From positions 14,740,126 through 14,804,125 of the forward strand of contig JAGGNK010013558.1 in assembly GCA_017590115.1 (NCBI GenBank): a DNA stretch of 64,000 nucleotides. The letters run 5' to 3'. The stretch comes from Montifringilla adamsi. Taxonomy: Eukaryota > Chordata > Aves > Passeriformes > Passeridae. Shown piece by piece: positions 1 to 13,099 of the stretch. Every line of letters begins with the position of its first letter. Position 1 is the stretch's first letter. The translations under genes were made by a program, and so were the position numbers. The notes beneath the pieces were generated by a model, which did no database searches, had not been told where the DNA came from, and saw only the letters and a program-made list of their open reading frames with translations.

Positions 1-2086
1 ATTCTTCTTCTTCTATGTAATAAATAACCTTATAAATGCCCTTTTAGCCATGGATTAAACACTGCAAAGAAGATTGACGCTTCCTGTGCCTGACTTTGTT
101 CTTCTAAGTCTGGTAAGGATGTGGAATAGTCTAATTTTTCTTGTCTACCAGGATTCAGTGCTACTTTCTAGTTTTTCCTTTGAGTGTTGCTCCCCAGTAA
201 TCATGGCACTGAACAAACACCTGGCAGTTAGCAGTCTGCAGCCAGAGCAGTAGTTTTACCCTCCCTGTGTCACCCCTTTCCAAATATTCTCTTTCTTCCC
301 TTATGGCTGGCACTTTCCATCAGGTGACAGGTGCTGATTTTATTTTTCTGCTTGTCTGTTGCTGCCACTGCCCTGTGATGCTCTTGTTCCCAGCTTTTCC
401 AGCCATTTCCTCACATTTTTTGTCCTTGACTAGCATCAAACAGGAGAATACTGAGTATTTTGGGTTTTGCCTGTTGCTTCTCCAGGGTAGGTTATGCTGT
501 GAGCAATTTATGCACATGGTGTGGAGGGAAACACAATAGGAATAGGAAATATTTTTTCCTGTCTGCAGTGAGAAGTGTTGATAGAGGAGCTGCATGTTGA
601 TTGAGCTGGGCTTAAGCACAGCCTGCTTCCTTACACTCTCCTTTTGAGACTTTATCTTCACTGGCTCCAAGGAATCGTCCAAGGAGAAAAGTTTCAGCAT
701 TTTAGAAAAAAAATCATATCCCAGAAATATTCTTCTCACACATTTTTACACGTATCAGTATGAAATCTGTTGTGTCAGCACACATTTTTTTGCAGGAATG
801 TTTGCCACAGCTCTCACTCCGGGAATCTGCAGCACACTCTAGAAAATCTGCCCAGTGCACAGCTCTTGGTCTGAAAGAGGGGAAATAAAAGCAACTTGCG
901 TGTCTCACTCATCACCAATTTTAGTTTGAAAGTGCCTAATACAGAGCTTTCCTGTCACAGCACTAAGAAAACAGTAGGGAAACTGTAAAATGGAGTAAAT
1001 GAAGTAGGAAAATGGAGTTAGAAAGCCCCTTTTCCTGGGCATGTCCTGCACCAGCTCTGGGGCTCTGCTCCCAGGGCTCTCTTTTTAAAACACAGACACG
1101 GTGACCTGCACAAAATCTATCCTCAGTCCTGCTCTGATCAAATCCATGTCCCAGTGGCCAGAAACAGCTTTGTAGCAGTTGCACAAACCCAAATGAGTCA
1201 CAAGCTGTAAAAACAACATCGCTGTGGAGGTGAACTTGACACACATCACAGCCTCTCCGGTGCCAATCAGATAGGTTTCACACCTCCTGGATCCTCGTCC
1301 TTTATCACTCCTGCCATCGTTTCAGCTACACTGAAAGGGCAGAAAAGCATGAACAAACTGTTACACTTGGCCTGGCAGACATCTCTACTTTCAATTACTC
1401 CTCTGTAAACAGATTGGAGATAACAAGTGCAGCCATCTCGAATGGCTCTGGTTGCTCAGGAGCTGCTTGCACCTGCCTGCTCATCCTCCCTGCAGAACAT
1501 AATTGCATTTCACCTTCACCTCTTTTGTTTCCACCCTCCCTTCTGTTAGGGGTGAGATTGGAATTATTTACACTCCAGCTTAATGTCAGCGAAAACCTTC
1601 AAGGAAGAATGTGAGATGCACTGACAGATGGCAGTCAATATTTTTCAAGAACACATAAAATCATTCTTTCTTTCCAATGTCTTTATTTCAGAATTTTCCA
1701 TTCAGGTTAGGTAGGACTGTGAGGATTACATTTGATGCTTTCATTATCTGGTCCATCATTTTTTGAGTATCAGAGCCCACCAGGGCCATGGCTTTCCTGG
1801 GTGTCAGTGGCCCATGAAGCAATGGCTATTTGTCCTTCAGCACCACCTCTGAGCCATCTCCTGCCGTGATTTACAATGAACTCCTGTTCCTGCAGTGGCA
1901 TCTGGATGTGTGGCAGCTTGTGAGTCTTGCTGCCCACCACCTTATTACTCTTCTGAATTTTGCAAGCAGCACATCTGTGATGAAGTGCCTTCGTCTGTTG
2001 TTACATCATCTTTCATTTCTGTGGCCTGTGCTGTCTGACACAGGGATGCCTTTTAAAAATGTGTCTACTCACTGTCTCCAGATATG
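1..2086. other. Unique non-coding stretch
   Basis: I see no gene, repeat family or RNA gene here. Open frames are short (under about 140 codons), begin without a convincing context and have no familiar peptide. The sequence is CpG-poor and of mixed AT/GC composition, as expected for intergenic or intronic vertebrate DNA. Confidence 0.6.
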
Positions 2087-2106
2087 TTATCGAAATGCTT
2101 CGATAA
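2087..2106. other. Short perfect hairpin with CpG in both arms
   Basis: The 8-base arms ttatcgaa and ttcgataa are exact reverse complements separated by the 4-base loop atgc. Each arm carries a CpG, which is uncommon in this CpG-poor region. It is short enough to arise by chance. A paired recognition site is possible but unsupported. Confidence 0.5.
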
Positions 2107-2688
2107 ATAGGGCATAAAGAACATCATATTTTAACAGCCATGCCAGGAGCTGAAATTATCTGAGGTTATAAATGTTTTTTGCCTAACATAGAACAAGTTT
2201 TACTTGGGTGGCTCAGAAGGGAGTTGCATGTTTTGCCTGAAGGCTGCTGAATTAGTCCTTGGGAGAAGGCAGCATTTTCTGAAGCACGTTTCTCTCTGCC
2301 TCATCTCTGTCCCCCTGAACTCTGGGACAACATTCCTGTAGCTTTCCAAGGAGCTGAATCAAGCCTTTATCACACAGCAGTTGCTGATCCTCCTCCAACA
2401 CCAGAACCCCTTATTAGTGCATTCAGACATGATAAAGATTTTTATTTATTCATCAAAATTTTTCCAGCAGCAAATAGAAGTGCATCCCCATTTCACACTA
2501 ATATGCCTGTACAATCACCCCTGCTGCTTAGATGAGGGGCTGATTTCCATGCCAGGAATCCTGCTTTGTGCCAGATTCCTTTATTCTTCTTGGAACTTTG
2601 AAGATACATTATGATGCTAATTAATTCCTTTCTCAAGAAGAGAATAATTGCAAGTATTGGAAGCAACTTCATCAATGTGGCAAATGAA

Positions 2689-2812
2689 GGCAAATAGATG
2701 CTCTTTTTATTTTTATTTTTATTTTTTCTTTTTTTTTTTTTTGCTCCCTGCTCTGGCAAAGATGCTCTTTTTATTTTTTCTTTCTTTCTTTTTTTTTTTT
2801 TTTTTTTTTTTT
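2689..2812. repeat. T-rich direct duplication, two copies offset by 64 bases
   Basis: The 19-base word agatgctctttttattttt occurs at 2696-2714 and again at 2760-2778. Both copies are preceded by ggcaa, with a 2-base indel before the word. Between the copies lie a T-rich tract and the unique word gctccctgctctgg. After the second copy the DNA runs into a CTTT-rich and then pure T tract ending at 2812. It may be a tandem duplication of about 64 bases. Alternatively it is a target-site duplication around a tiny minus-strand insertion ending in poly(A). Confidence 0.65.
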
Positions 2813-2814
2813 AA

Positions 2815-5095
2815 TTTCCCTTTTGATGGCAAAACCCACAAATTGATCTGACTTGTGGGTTCTGTCATTAACCCACTGGGAACTGGAACTGGCTGCCACT
2901 GGTGCCACTCACTGGGATTTTCCTACTGAGACAGAAGCAAATGTTCATTAGTGGAAGACATGAATTCATTTTTGCTCAACAGGAGCTTTATGGCCACGTG
3001 AGGGGTAGAGTTCGAGCTCTGTGAATCTTGGGGGGAGACAGTAGGATGGCTGCAACACAAACTTTCTGTTCTTTATGGATCCTCCCATGGGAATCCCCTG
3101 ACCTTTTATATGCCTGATTTATATAATCCTCTCAGAGGACAGACTAAAGGGGGGGCATTATCAACCAATTAAAAGATTCCCTCCTGAGGAGGATGGAAAA
3201 TAGCAGACAGATGATCTATTTTTTATACAACATCAATTACCATTTTGTTGCTGGATGTTGCACTGAGGAAGATCTGTGCTGTCACGTGCCTCTCCCCATT
3301 TGAAACTCTGGGAGGAGAAACCCTGTGGTGGATTCCTAAAGCTGTGTGGGTAATTAAATACTTGATGGGTGTGAAATGGACCTTTATGACAAATCAACCA
3401 TCAAAACTGCTTTGGCTATATCCTTATTTGCCCCTGGCTGTTCCCTACCCATTGAAATCTTTGTCTAGATGAATAAGTCAGTAATGTTTAAAGGCAAGGG
3501 CTGTTATTTTATTGCTCTTTTCTAGGAATCTACCAGCTCACACCCACACTACACAATCTCTGTGGTATTTACTCACAGCTTCATCTGATCTGCCTCTTAC
3601 TTCCCTACTTCCAGCTGCTCTTTGCATCCAGCAATGCTGCCAGTTATCTTCAAAAGGAAATGTGTCAGTGTGTACTCATGAAGATATGCAGCACCACAGT
3701 ATTTACAGCAGGGTTTTGGTCACACGTGTCATGTGGGAAATAAAAGATGCTACAAATGGGAAACAGTTGCTGCAGCCTCCAGGGTGTTACGGAAAATACT
3801 CTGTAAAGCATCTTGTGGAGAGGGAAAATGTTGCCTTTCACAGATAAAAGTGGGTGTTTCTGAGGTTTCTAGGTAATTGTACTTCAGAGAAATTTTTGAA
3901 AAGGGAGATTTCTGCTGTAGCATATGGAGATTGTTGATCCATGACTGCAGACCTCGAAGAGAGGACAGCAAGGCAGTTCAGATAAGGAATGAGGCAAGGC
4001 TGGAGCAAAGCTGAGCATGGTAACTGGGATCTTGGTCCCAGAGCACAGCTTCAGGGAACAGCTGCCTTAGGCTGTGGGACAGACCTGTCCTTCCAGGCAG
4101 ACCCCCACACACTAGAGGTGGTCTGCTCTTAGGCTTGAGATGCTCTTGGGTGTCTTTTGAGCCTCATTTTCCCCTGTGGTCCTGGGAACTGTCTCTGCTA
4201 CCTGCTTGTCACTTAAACTGTTTTTCAGAACAGGATCCAATATCACAGCTTCCACCCACCCTGGTCCTGGTGTCAACATCAGAGATATTTTACTGCCATT
4301 GCCCAAGGAGAGTGGGTGGGTTTGGACACCTCCCCAGAGGCTGATGTGTTCATTTAACTGCACATGAGGCAAGGACACTGCCTACACTTGCTGTCAGAAG
4401 CTGTGCAAGGTTCTGCATCCCAAACAGAGCAGAGGCTGGAGGGTTTGCAGGGCTGTGGCTGGACAAGGGCTCCAGTGCAGATGCATCCTGTGGAATGAAA
4501 GCTCCCATTATGCTGCCCTTTTAGCACATGTCTGCCTCACCCCAGTGGTGCTCATTAGTTCATGTCCAGTCAGTCCTTGCCTAATCCATCAATGCCAGTC
4601 ATGATGGATGTGATTGTGAGGAAGGGCACTGGTGCCTGCGAGCTGCTGAGTGTTCAAAATCCAGGTGGGACAAAAATTCAACCCATCATTCACTGGCCTC
4701 AGTAGTGCCAGTTCAGCAGCAATGGTGTCAGGTAGCTGTGGAAAGCAGCAAAACTTCAGTCCTGAGTTTATTTCCCAATTCCAGTGTGGTCCAGTCCACA
4801 TCAATCAGGTCAATAGATGCTTCTCAAGGTCCTTCTCACTGGATATTTCATTTTACTTGCTCATGAGTCAATGGTCCAGGGTGACCCTGGGTTCCAGGCC
4901 ATCCTCTGAGGGCAGTCCCATTAAGGGCTGTCTGCAGTGATGTGCTACAGGTGCTAAACCTCATTTCAAGGAAGCCAGCCCACCTGCCACACAGAGATCC
5001 CACCTTAGACCCTGAAATATGTGTGGATGCTTTGGTGCAGCTTTTTGCCCAGATTCTCTGCCACTGATGGGTCATTCACAGGCCACAGTGTGCTG
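2815..5095. other. Unique non-coding stretch
   Basis: No gene or repeat family was recognised. The stretch holds only short open frames on both strands, several overlapping each other around 4.1-5.0 kb where GC is higher and stops are rarer. None has a recognisable domain. Confidence 0.55.
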
Positions 5096-5099
5096 AGGG

Positions 5100-5597
5100 T
5101 GTGGTGTCTAAACCTCAAACCCTGTGCTCAGTTTTGGGTTCCTCACTACAAGAATGTCATTGAAGTGCTGGAGTGTCCAGAGGAGGACAGTGGGGCTGGG
5201 GAAGGGTCTGCAGCACAAGTGTGATAAGGAGGAGCTGGGGGGGCTCAGCCTCAAGAAAAGGAGGCTCAGGGGGGACCTTTTCATCTCTGTGATAACCTGA
5301 CAGGAGGTAGCCAGGTGGGGATCAGACTCTTCTCCAAGATAAATGTGACAGGACAAGAGGATTTTATCTCAAGTTCTGCCAGTGGAGGTTTCTGTTGGAT
5401 GTTAGGAAATATTTTTTCACTGAAAGAGTGGTAAAACACTGAAATGGGCTGCCCAGGGAAGTGGTGGAGTTACCATCCCTGTAAGCATTTAAAAATGTGC
5501 AGATGTGGTATTTAGGGGCATGTTTTAGTGGTGGACATGGCAGTGCTGGACTCGGTGATCTTATAGGTCTTTTCCAACTCTAATGATTCTGATTCTA
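5100..5597 (+). mobile_element. CR1 LINE 3' fragment, plus strand
   Basis: This is a 5'-truncated CR1 non-LTR retrotransposon end. Typical CR1 blocks appear in order: ggttcctcactacaagaa near 5138, the 'gtgctggagtgtccagagga' block near 5166, 'gctcagcctcaagaaaagg' near 5245, 'gggctgcccagggaagtggt' near 5445, and the terminal 'aggtcttttccaactc' near 5565. It ends in the CR1 tail motif tgattctgattct. Many substitutions and internal deletions mean it is old and cannot encode reverse transcriptase. The open frames inside it are relics or chance. The upstream boundary is uncertain by some tens of bases. Confidence 0.9.
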
Positions 5598-5599
5598 GT

Positions 5600-8500
5600 G
5601 AAGATTTTGTGTGAGTGAGACAGCAGCACTCCCAGACCCTGCACATCATTCCCACATTCTCCTCTCAGTCAGGCAGATTCAGACCTGTCAGGTGCCCAGC
5701 AGCTCAGCTCTGGGAGCTGTGCAGTGGGACCCAGCACTGGGGATGCTGTGTGTGGGATCCCAGACCCCTCTGCTCCTCCTGTGGCAGGTGACAACCCAGG
5801 CCACAAAACCCAGTTTGCTCACAGGGAGAAAGGCTGGCTTGCCAGATAAGGTCCTGCTAAGCCCTGGTGATGTGATGAGGGTGAGATGTGACAGCTGCAG
5901 GCACTGCAAATATCTCGGTGTGCTGCTCTGGGTGCCAGGCTGCTGCATCCCAGCAGCACGGCGCTGACAGCTGGAACCTCTGCAGAGACCAAGCAATCAC
6001 CACAAATGACCTGGAGGCAGACAAATAAAAGTCATTTTGAGTCCCTGGTATATTCCATCAAGGAATCTTTATTGGAAAACCAAATGGGAAATCCCAAGTC
6101 CTTTTTTATCACTGTGCTGCAGAGGAGAATGTGGTAAACTAGTGAGTCAGTTTACTTGGGGAACAGAGGTGTTTGGTGATTTGGGGAGAGAGGAAATGTG
6201 CAGCTGTAGTGAGGGATTCCTGATTTAGGATGCACATGGAGTAACGTGGGCAGCAGGTGGCAAACTGAAGATGCAATATCTTGTTACAAAACTAGCAAAA
6301 TATATTTGCTGCAATTAAAGTCTCAAGATGCCATGTTGTTACAAACCTGGAAAGTGCATCACGCTGTGAACTGGGAGATCGTGTTTCATTTCTTTAATGG
6401 ATATAATCATTCATTCCTTTACAGCCTTGCTGATGCTGCCCACCCTGTTTGATGTTATATTCCAGGTCACACACTTACTGGTAAATGTTCCAGCACTGAG
6501 CTCTTCAGGCCTGTGCTCTGCATGCTAGACAGCAACTCACCTTTGGAATCTGCCTCAGGTTTGTTAGCAAAGTCTTGGATTTTACCATTAGGACAGAGAT
6601 CCAGCAGATGGGAGGGGAAGGAGAGCAATTTCCTCATTTCAGCACAGGGCTGAGCACTGGTTGCATAGTTTATGTACCTTAAACACTTTTGAGGAATGAT
6701 CATACAACAACATAAATTTTACAATTGACTCAGATAGTCCTTTCCCTTGGAACTATAACTAGAAGGACAAGATTTTGAAATAGTCAGTATTCATGATGAA
6801 TAATTAACACCCTTTCCTCTATGTATGTGCCTGTACTCTTGGAACTGAGATCCTGCCAGAATTCAAGAATATCAGCCTGTTAGGGGAAAAATTAATTTTG
6901 AGACCAAAGAAAGGAAGACAGGAGGTAAAGAAGGTGTAAGGGAAACCTGAAGTGATGGGAGTTTTCAAGAAATCCAGATGCTCTCGAGCTGAAATCATAA
7001 GAAATAATCACTTAATATCTGGGTAATTTGAAAAATAGATGACAAGGATGGTAGAAAACAGCTGTTCCAAGGAGTCTAACCAGGTTATTTCTCAGAGAGA
7101 AGAAAAAAAAATGTCCTGTCAACCGAATGGAAGATTTAACTCCTTGTGTCCTTGTGAGCCCCTGTTGCACTGTAATGACACTTGCAGATTCTAAGGCTGT
7201 TTTCTTGTTCCTTGGTGCAATATGGATCCTACTTTTTTCCATTCATCTCCCACTGCAGCCAGCCCTCATTCCCTTTATTAATTACCACTGGAGCTCAGCA
7301 CAAGTGCAGCTTTCACACCAACAGCCCCATCTATCCTCCATTTCCTTCCATTTCCCTTAACCGTGCCAGTTCAGTTTACTGTGTTTTCTTTCTCTTGACA
7401 TGAGATTTTCAACTTGCTCCATATAGTTTACTCATCAGCTCTCACCCTATAAAATTTCCTGGAGCAGGAGAAATTTGGAGGGTGCTGGGGCATCCTTTTA
7501 CAGCAGAGCATTCTTTGCTGTAACATCCTTAGTCCCCAGATCCAGACTTTTATTTCTCTTTTGCATTGTTTGCATTACTTTAAATCGTGATGAATCCCAA
7601 TAAATTCATTGTGAATCGTGAGTGAAAATTTGGTATGGGAGAAAACAGCCTCATGTCCTTTTATTGTTTAAAGTGGAGCATTCCCAGTGGGTAAATATCC
7701 TGTAGTACCACTGTGGAAGAGCAAATATATGAAAAACCACTTAGTACCACTAAGGATACTAATGTAGTTAGAACATTAATCTTGCTGCAGCTGTTGTCAA
7801 AACTGTCACAGGGCTTAAGGTGGTTCCCTAGAGCTCCTCAGGAGAGAACAGCACCAGTGTTTGGTGCGGTCTTAACGGGAGGAAACTGGATCCGGGGCAT
7901 TTTTCATTTAGATGTACAGACAGACATGTGCTTCCTCCCCAGGATTCCTGCAGCCTGTTCTCATCTGCACAGTATCTGTGAGAGCTGGGACAAGCCCAGG
8001 GCTGGAGGCTGGAGAGAGCAGGTGGTGGGAGCTGCTGGGGACGCTAAGCTGTAGGATTTTGTCAGGATGTTTGCAGAAAATGGGAAAGAATCCCATGAGA
8101 AGTGACCACAAATTTCTTACAGGATGCTCGAATGTTGCTGGGAGCAGGAACAGATGTGTCCTGTTGAGCTGCTACCTTCAGTCCTTTGTGTTGGATATTC
8201 TTTTTTTCCCTCCAGGATCCTTCTTTTGGGCTGATCCACAGCAATCAATACCTTCCCCACATTTACCTTTTGCAGCCCTCTCTGCCTGGTGTTGTAGCAT
8301 CAGTCTGACTTCCATTTAAGCTCTAATTCATAATAATTTATAGGGGGAAGAGGAGGGAGGAAAGGGAAATTTCTTCATTGCATGCTATCCAGAAAAAATT
8401 AAAAAGTTCTATATTAAGTGATTCCAGTATTGAAAGCTCTCAGGATTTTTAGGAAAATCTCAAAAGTTTGGGCCTGGCACAAAGGATAGGGCAACCCAGC

Positions 8501-9060
8501 TGGGTGCAGGACCTAGAAGATGGTTGAAATCTCCATCTCTGAACACTGAGGAGAGAGAAGGACCTTGTTCTTTTCTTTTGTCACCCCTTGGCATGTGAGA
8601 TGGTGGACATGGAGGTGGACATGGTGGGATCACCTGCAGCCCTTTTCTGGAAGGAACAGAGAGACTTGAAGCCTGTTTTTGAAGGTATCTGTTGTCTGCA
8701 GCTGTGGAGCAGTAAAACTCCTTTGTGTGATATCCTGGCATCAGTGAGACCCAGCTAGATTTGTGTTAAACTCTTTGTTCACAGGGAAAACTGTTCCCCT
8801 TGGGCTGAGGGGGGCTGTAAAGGGCTCCTGGGGACCAGGCAGGACAGGGTGATGTAGACACAAGTTTTGTAAATGATGGTAAACGTCTTAGGCTCTGTGT
8901 CAGATCTGTAACACCCAGCTGTGATCATCCAGTGTGCTGCTCCCTAAAAGCTTCACTCAGCTGCACACTTCCTGATTTATTGTGACCCTCTTCTCCAACC
9001 CCTGGAACCCCAAATCCTGCCATGGGGGTGCCCCATCACTGACTGCCTTCATGTTGCTTG
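5600..9060. other. Unique non-coding stretch
   Basis: I see no supported gene. A minus-strand open frame at 6467-6703 contains two donor-like sites (cactcacc-type on the plus strand at 6536 and cacttac at 6469) but lacks a convincing acceptor upstream. A purine-rich run lies at about 8341-8370, and a 12-base unit based on ggtggacatgg is repeated twice near 8602. Confidence 0.5.
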
Positions 9061-9074
9061 CTGTCTCTTCACAG

Positions 9075-9227
9075 ATATGGCTTTCCACCAAATTTGCACG
9101 TGCCTTTTAGCTGGCAACACAAAGCCAGCATTTCAGCATGGGAAAACTAGCCAGTGTGTTCTCTCTCTGAATAAAAACCTGTGTCCCTGGGGCTGGAGGG
9201 TGAGGCTGTGCCACTGCAAGCATTCAG
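9075..9227 (+). other. Exon-like open segment (weak candidate)
   Basis: A pyrimidine-rich acceptor (gcttgctgtctcttcacag) ends at 9074 and a consensus donor (cattcag|gtgagt) follows 9227. The 153 bases between are stop-free in one frame, with phase 1 at both ends. An ATG at 9077 has a fair context (gat before, g after). The frame begins MAFHQICTCLLAGNTK, which I do not recognise. An aataaa lies inside. It could be a non-coding RNA exon or chance: splice-like pairs are frequent in this much DNA. Confidence 0.2.
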
Positions 9228-9229
9228 GT

Positions 9230-12200
9230 GAGTGTGTCCTGTGCTTAATGGAAACCTTCTTTCAGCTGGAGTCACTGCTATGAGCTGGGACACTGCAAAT
9301 GAGTGCCACCCGAAATGAAACATTCCAGCTTTGCCCGAGAAATGTCAGTTCCTTTGAGGCAGCTGATGTCAGATGTTCAGAGCAATTCTTGTCATCATCT
9401 CAGTTACAGGCTGAACTCAGCGCTGGTCATTGGTGTGGGGTGGGCATGAGCTGAAATTCTGCAGCTGACTGTCACCCTGGTGCTGTGCTGGGAGCCTCTG
9501 CTGTGCCTTGATCTGCACAGAGCCTTGGCTGTGCCAGCAGACCGGTCCAATTTCTATTTGTTGATAGATCTCCCTCCCATCTGATACCTTGATTAACACC
9601 CATTGATTTCTCCTCTTTCTGCTGCTGAGCAGCAGCAGCCTGGTGTCTCTGGGAGGGGTTTCTGCACTGCATTTAAAACCCTCAGTGTGAACCAGTGCTA
9701 AGCACAACGTGCATTTCTGTATTTCAGGGCTTGCTTTTCCCTGCCACTTAGTGGCTTTAAATGGCAAAATATATTTGCAAAGACAAATTGCTCTGCAGGT
9801 ACCACGCTGAGCTGCTGGAAAGGCTCCAGATGCCCAGAGGGATGGGAATGACTCCCTGCACCCCCTGTCAACAAGGCGAGATGGCTCTGAGTGTTCATTC
9901 TCCGCAAATTAAAATTAGAGGAGTGTGAAATACTGACAACAAATTGCAGCGCTGTTTCAAATGCAGGGCAGTCATGCTGCTGAAAGGCTCAGAGGTCCAC
10001 AGCACCTCAGCTCATATTCAAACCTTGAGTATTTTTTCAGAGCAGCAGAATTAAGTCCATTTTCAATATGCACAGGCTGTTTCTGAGTAAGGAACAGTTA
10101 AAGCAGGACCATTCCCCAGTAAATATCCTCTGTGCCAATATGATGAAATTGGAATGAACCTGGGACTCTGCCTCAGGACAAGCCATTAGATTATCAAACT
10201 GAAGAAGAATTTTATGTTATAGGTTGCTTGGAAACATGGATAAAAATCTGTCCCTGGCCTCTTTTGCCCAGTTGCAATCCCTAGTGCTCCCAGTTTGTGA
10301 AAACACAGGGGGTGTCTGCAGTACTGAAACCTGGCAGTACAAAACCTATATTTATTCTACAATTTCTCACATGGAGACAATATTGTGACCCTCTGGATCC
10401 TGGGTATTCCCCACTGGAAGAATAGCAAAAATTCCAGCTTCTTTCTGCAGCACTTGCTTCCTTCCCCTCCTCTCACTACCAGGTACCCTGAAGTAGAGGG
10501 GCATCTTCTGCTTCAGGTTTTTAACCCTTTTCTCCCCAGAAGAGCCAGGGAATCTGATTCATTACATGTGGGTTCAACATGCATGCTATTTATGAGGATC
10601 AGCATCTCTGTAAATTTAGGCAAGAAGTTGCTTTTCAAGGCCCTGGGTGGCTCTAAACATTATTAAACATGGTCATTAGAACATGCCTTTCCAACCATTG
10701 AACGGCTGTGAACATTAAATATTTTGGTTTAATAAGTGCTTGCTTTTTCAGCTGCTGAGTGGCCTTAATCTTTTTTTTTCCCCTCATTAAAAAATGTTGT
10801 TTTTCCAGCTCATGTGCCACTGAAAATACTGTTCTGTTTTTTTCTCTTCCTTTTTATTTATTTTTTCCCTTTCTCTCTCTTTTTGGAGCCTTTGGCTAAA
10901 AGAACTTGTTTTCAGCTACTAGGACAAGTATAGGGCAAGGCTTAAGATAACACAATAATCAAACTTTGCTTGTGTGAACAAGTTCCACCGAGATAAGAAC
11001 ATGCAAACTATCCAAACATCAGCAGATTGTCTTCTGTGTGTGCTCTGCAAGGATGGATGAATCACACTGCTGCATGCCAGCCTCCCCACCTGCCAGTCAA
11101 GCATGTCCTATTGTGTCATCCCTGTAGGTTCAGGGGGCAAGGTGTGAAGCAATCCTGGGGTCAGGGGTGAGGCTTGTGTGTTTTGGATTCAGAATGAAGA
11201 TAATGCGTTGACTTAAATTTCATTTCCCGCATTTGTTCTCCAAGGGAGCCCAGGTTACATAAGAAGAAAGATAATCAAGAAGAAAGGTCTTTTGCTAAAG
11301 CATTAGACTGGAAAAGCAACTTCTGCTGCAGGCTCATTGTATGGCCATGGGAAAGTAATTTGTTCCATGGGTGTTGCCTAACCATCCCAAACTTCTTGGG
11401 ATGCTCACTGTGCCCCACCTGACCTCCAGCTGTCTTTCCAGGAAGGAGGATGTCTCTGTAGGTCCAGTATTCTCTGTGCTAGGACCACAAACTCTTGAGA
11501 ATCACATCTCAGGGGGCATTAATTGTCTCTGTTTAGGCAAATAGATGGCAATCTTAGTCTTTCTGCCTAGCTCTCCCATAATATTAAATCCCAGGAATCT
11601 GCTGGACACACAGGCTGCCCGTTATGGTTGCTACCATTCCTGCTCCCCCAGATCCCTGATTTTTAGGGTGGCCCTGCTGGAGGAGGAGACACTGACAGGA
11701 TGGAAGGCAGTTGGCAGGAAGTGGCCAACACCTTGCTCAGCTGGGGAGCTCTCCTGAGGGAGGCTGAAAGTGGCAGCTTTGCCCTGTGGCTGGGGCATTT
11801 GGCTTTCTGCAGCTCCTAAATCACCCACTTGGAATGCTCTGTGCATCAGCCTGGAAGGGAGTCAAACCGTTTTATGAAAGCTGCAATTAGTGGCTTCCCA
11901 CAAACAGCATCCAGCACTGACAAGTGGCTGCTATGTAATGCTGTTTATGGACTTGTTTCAGGTAATGGAATTTCATTGCCTTTCAGGTGCTCTTGCCACA
12001 GGAAGCACATATATTTTTTCAGCTCTGTGATTTTTTCCACTAAATTGCACAAATCTTTATATTTGAGCAAGTGCATTGGAAACACTTTACTCTGCATTTA
12101 TTCTGCAGTTCAAGTCCTTTGTGAAAGGAAGACATGTTCTTCTGGGAAAACCAGGGGAGAAAACAAAGGGAGCAGAGATAGTGGGAAACAAAACCTGCTC

Positions 12201-12480
12201 TTCACAGATAGTAAATCAGTGTACATGTATTGCCTCAGTGTGCCTGTGCTGAATTGGCTGGTGAGGGGATCCAAAATTCCTCTTCTTCTCCACCCCCAGC
12301 TGTGGCAGCTCCCACAAACCTCTACCTGAACCCATATCTGTCTGTGGCTTTCTTGGGAGACTGAGGATGTGATGTGGAAGAGTTTCTTGACTCTTCTGCA
12401 CAGTTACATGCTAATTGCTAGGCATGGAGCAAATCAACCTGAGCCTCCAAATGGCCTCTTTAACTGCAGCTGATTTAATG
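9230..12480. other. Unique non-coding stretch
   Basis: No gene was recognised. The stretch includes a T-rich and CT-rich patch at about 10765-10885. A 166-codon open frame at 11829-12329 reads through ordinary-looking sequence and has no identifiable domain; I treat it as chance. Confidence 0.5.
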
Positions 12481-12481
12481 A

Positions 12482-12608
12482 TATGGAATGATAGAATCTT
12501 TATGGTTGGAAAACACCTCTGAGGTCACCGAGTCCAGCTGTTAACCCAGCACCTCCAAACCATATCCCCAAGTGCCACATCCACCCAAGTTTTGAACACT
12601 TCCAAAAC
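12482..12608 (-). mobile_element. CR1 LINE 3' remnant, minus strand
   Basis: Read on the minus strand this ends with the CR1 3' signature; on the plus strand it begins with 'ggaatgatagaatc' followed by 'atggttggaaaacacctctg', 'gagtccagctgttaaccc' and 'agtgccacatccaccc'. These are the reverse complement of the standard CR1 terminal blocks. Only about 125 bases remain, so it is heavily 5'-truncated and non-functional. Confidence 0.88.
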
Positions 12609-13099
12609 AATTATGTTGTGTTTTGTGTGGGAACAGAGGGCAAGGGCAGGTTCCTGTAGTTCTGGCTGGCTCATGTAACATAACATTTTACTGGGATGAT
12701 ACATTGCCTCCAGCCATCCACACTCCCTCCCCGTGTGGTCCAAGCCAAGCAGAGCCCTGCTGGGCTGCCTGCACTGGCATTTGATAGGAAAAAGTGTCCC
12801 ACATGGATGGGAGGGCACAGCCAGCCTGGAGATGTGATCACTTACACCGAGCCTTTAGGTCACTGTTAGAGGCATAAAGAGCATTTGTTAGGAAAGCTCA
12901 GCACCACGCTGCACAGCATCCCCTTTTGTTCATGAGCCCTGCTGAAATCATGAGCCTCAAAGGCAAAAGAAGGCTGTGAACCCAAGGAACAGGTGAATCA
13001 AAGGCAAAGCAGTTGCTCCAAGGGAGAAAATTTGAAATCAAGGTTGCAGAAAACCAAGGGATAATTAATGGGATAACGCAGGTAATACTATCACACAGC

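Noticed and set aside
10885..10920. U2 snRNA-like string (gcctttggctaaaagaac)
   Set aside because: The match is limited to about a dozen bases, with no further U2 sequence following.
11829..12329. 166-codon open frame
   Set aside because: No recognisable domain, and its length is within chance for the number of frames scanned.
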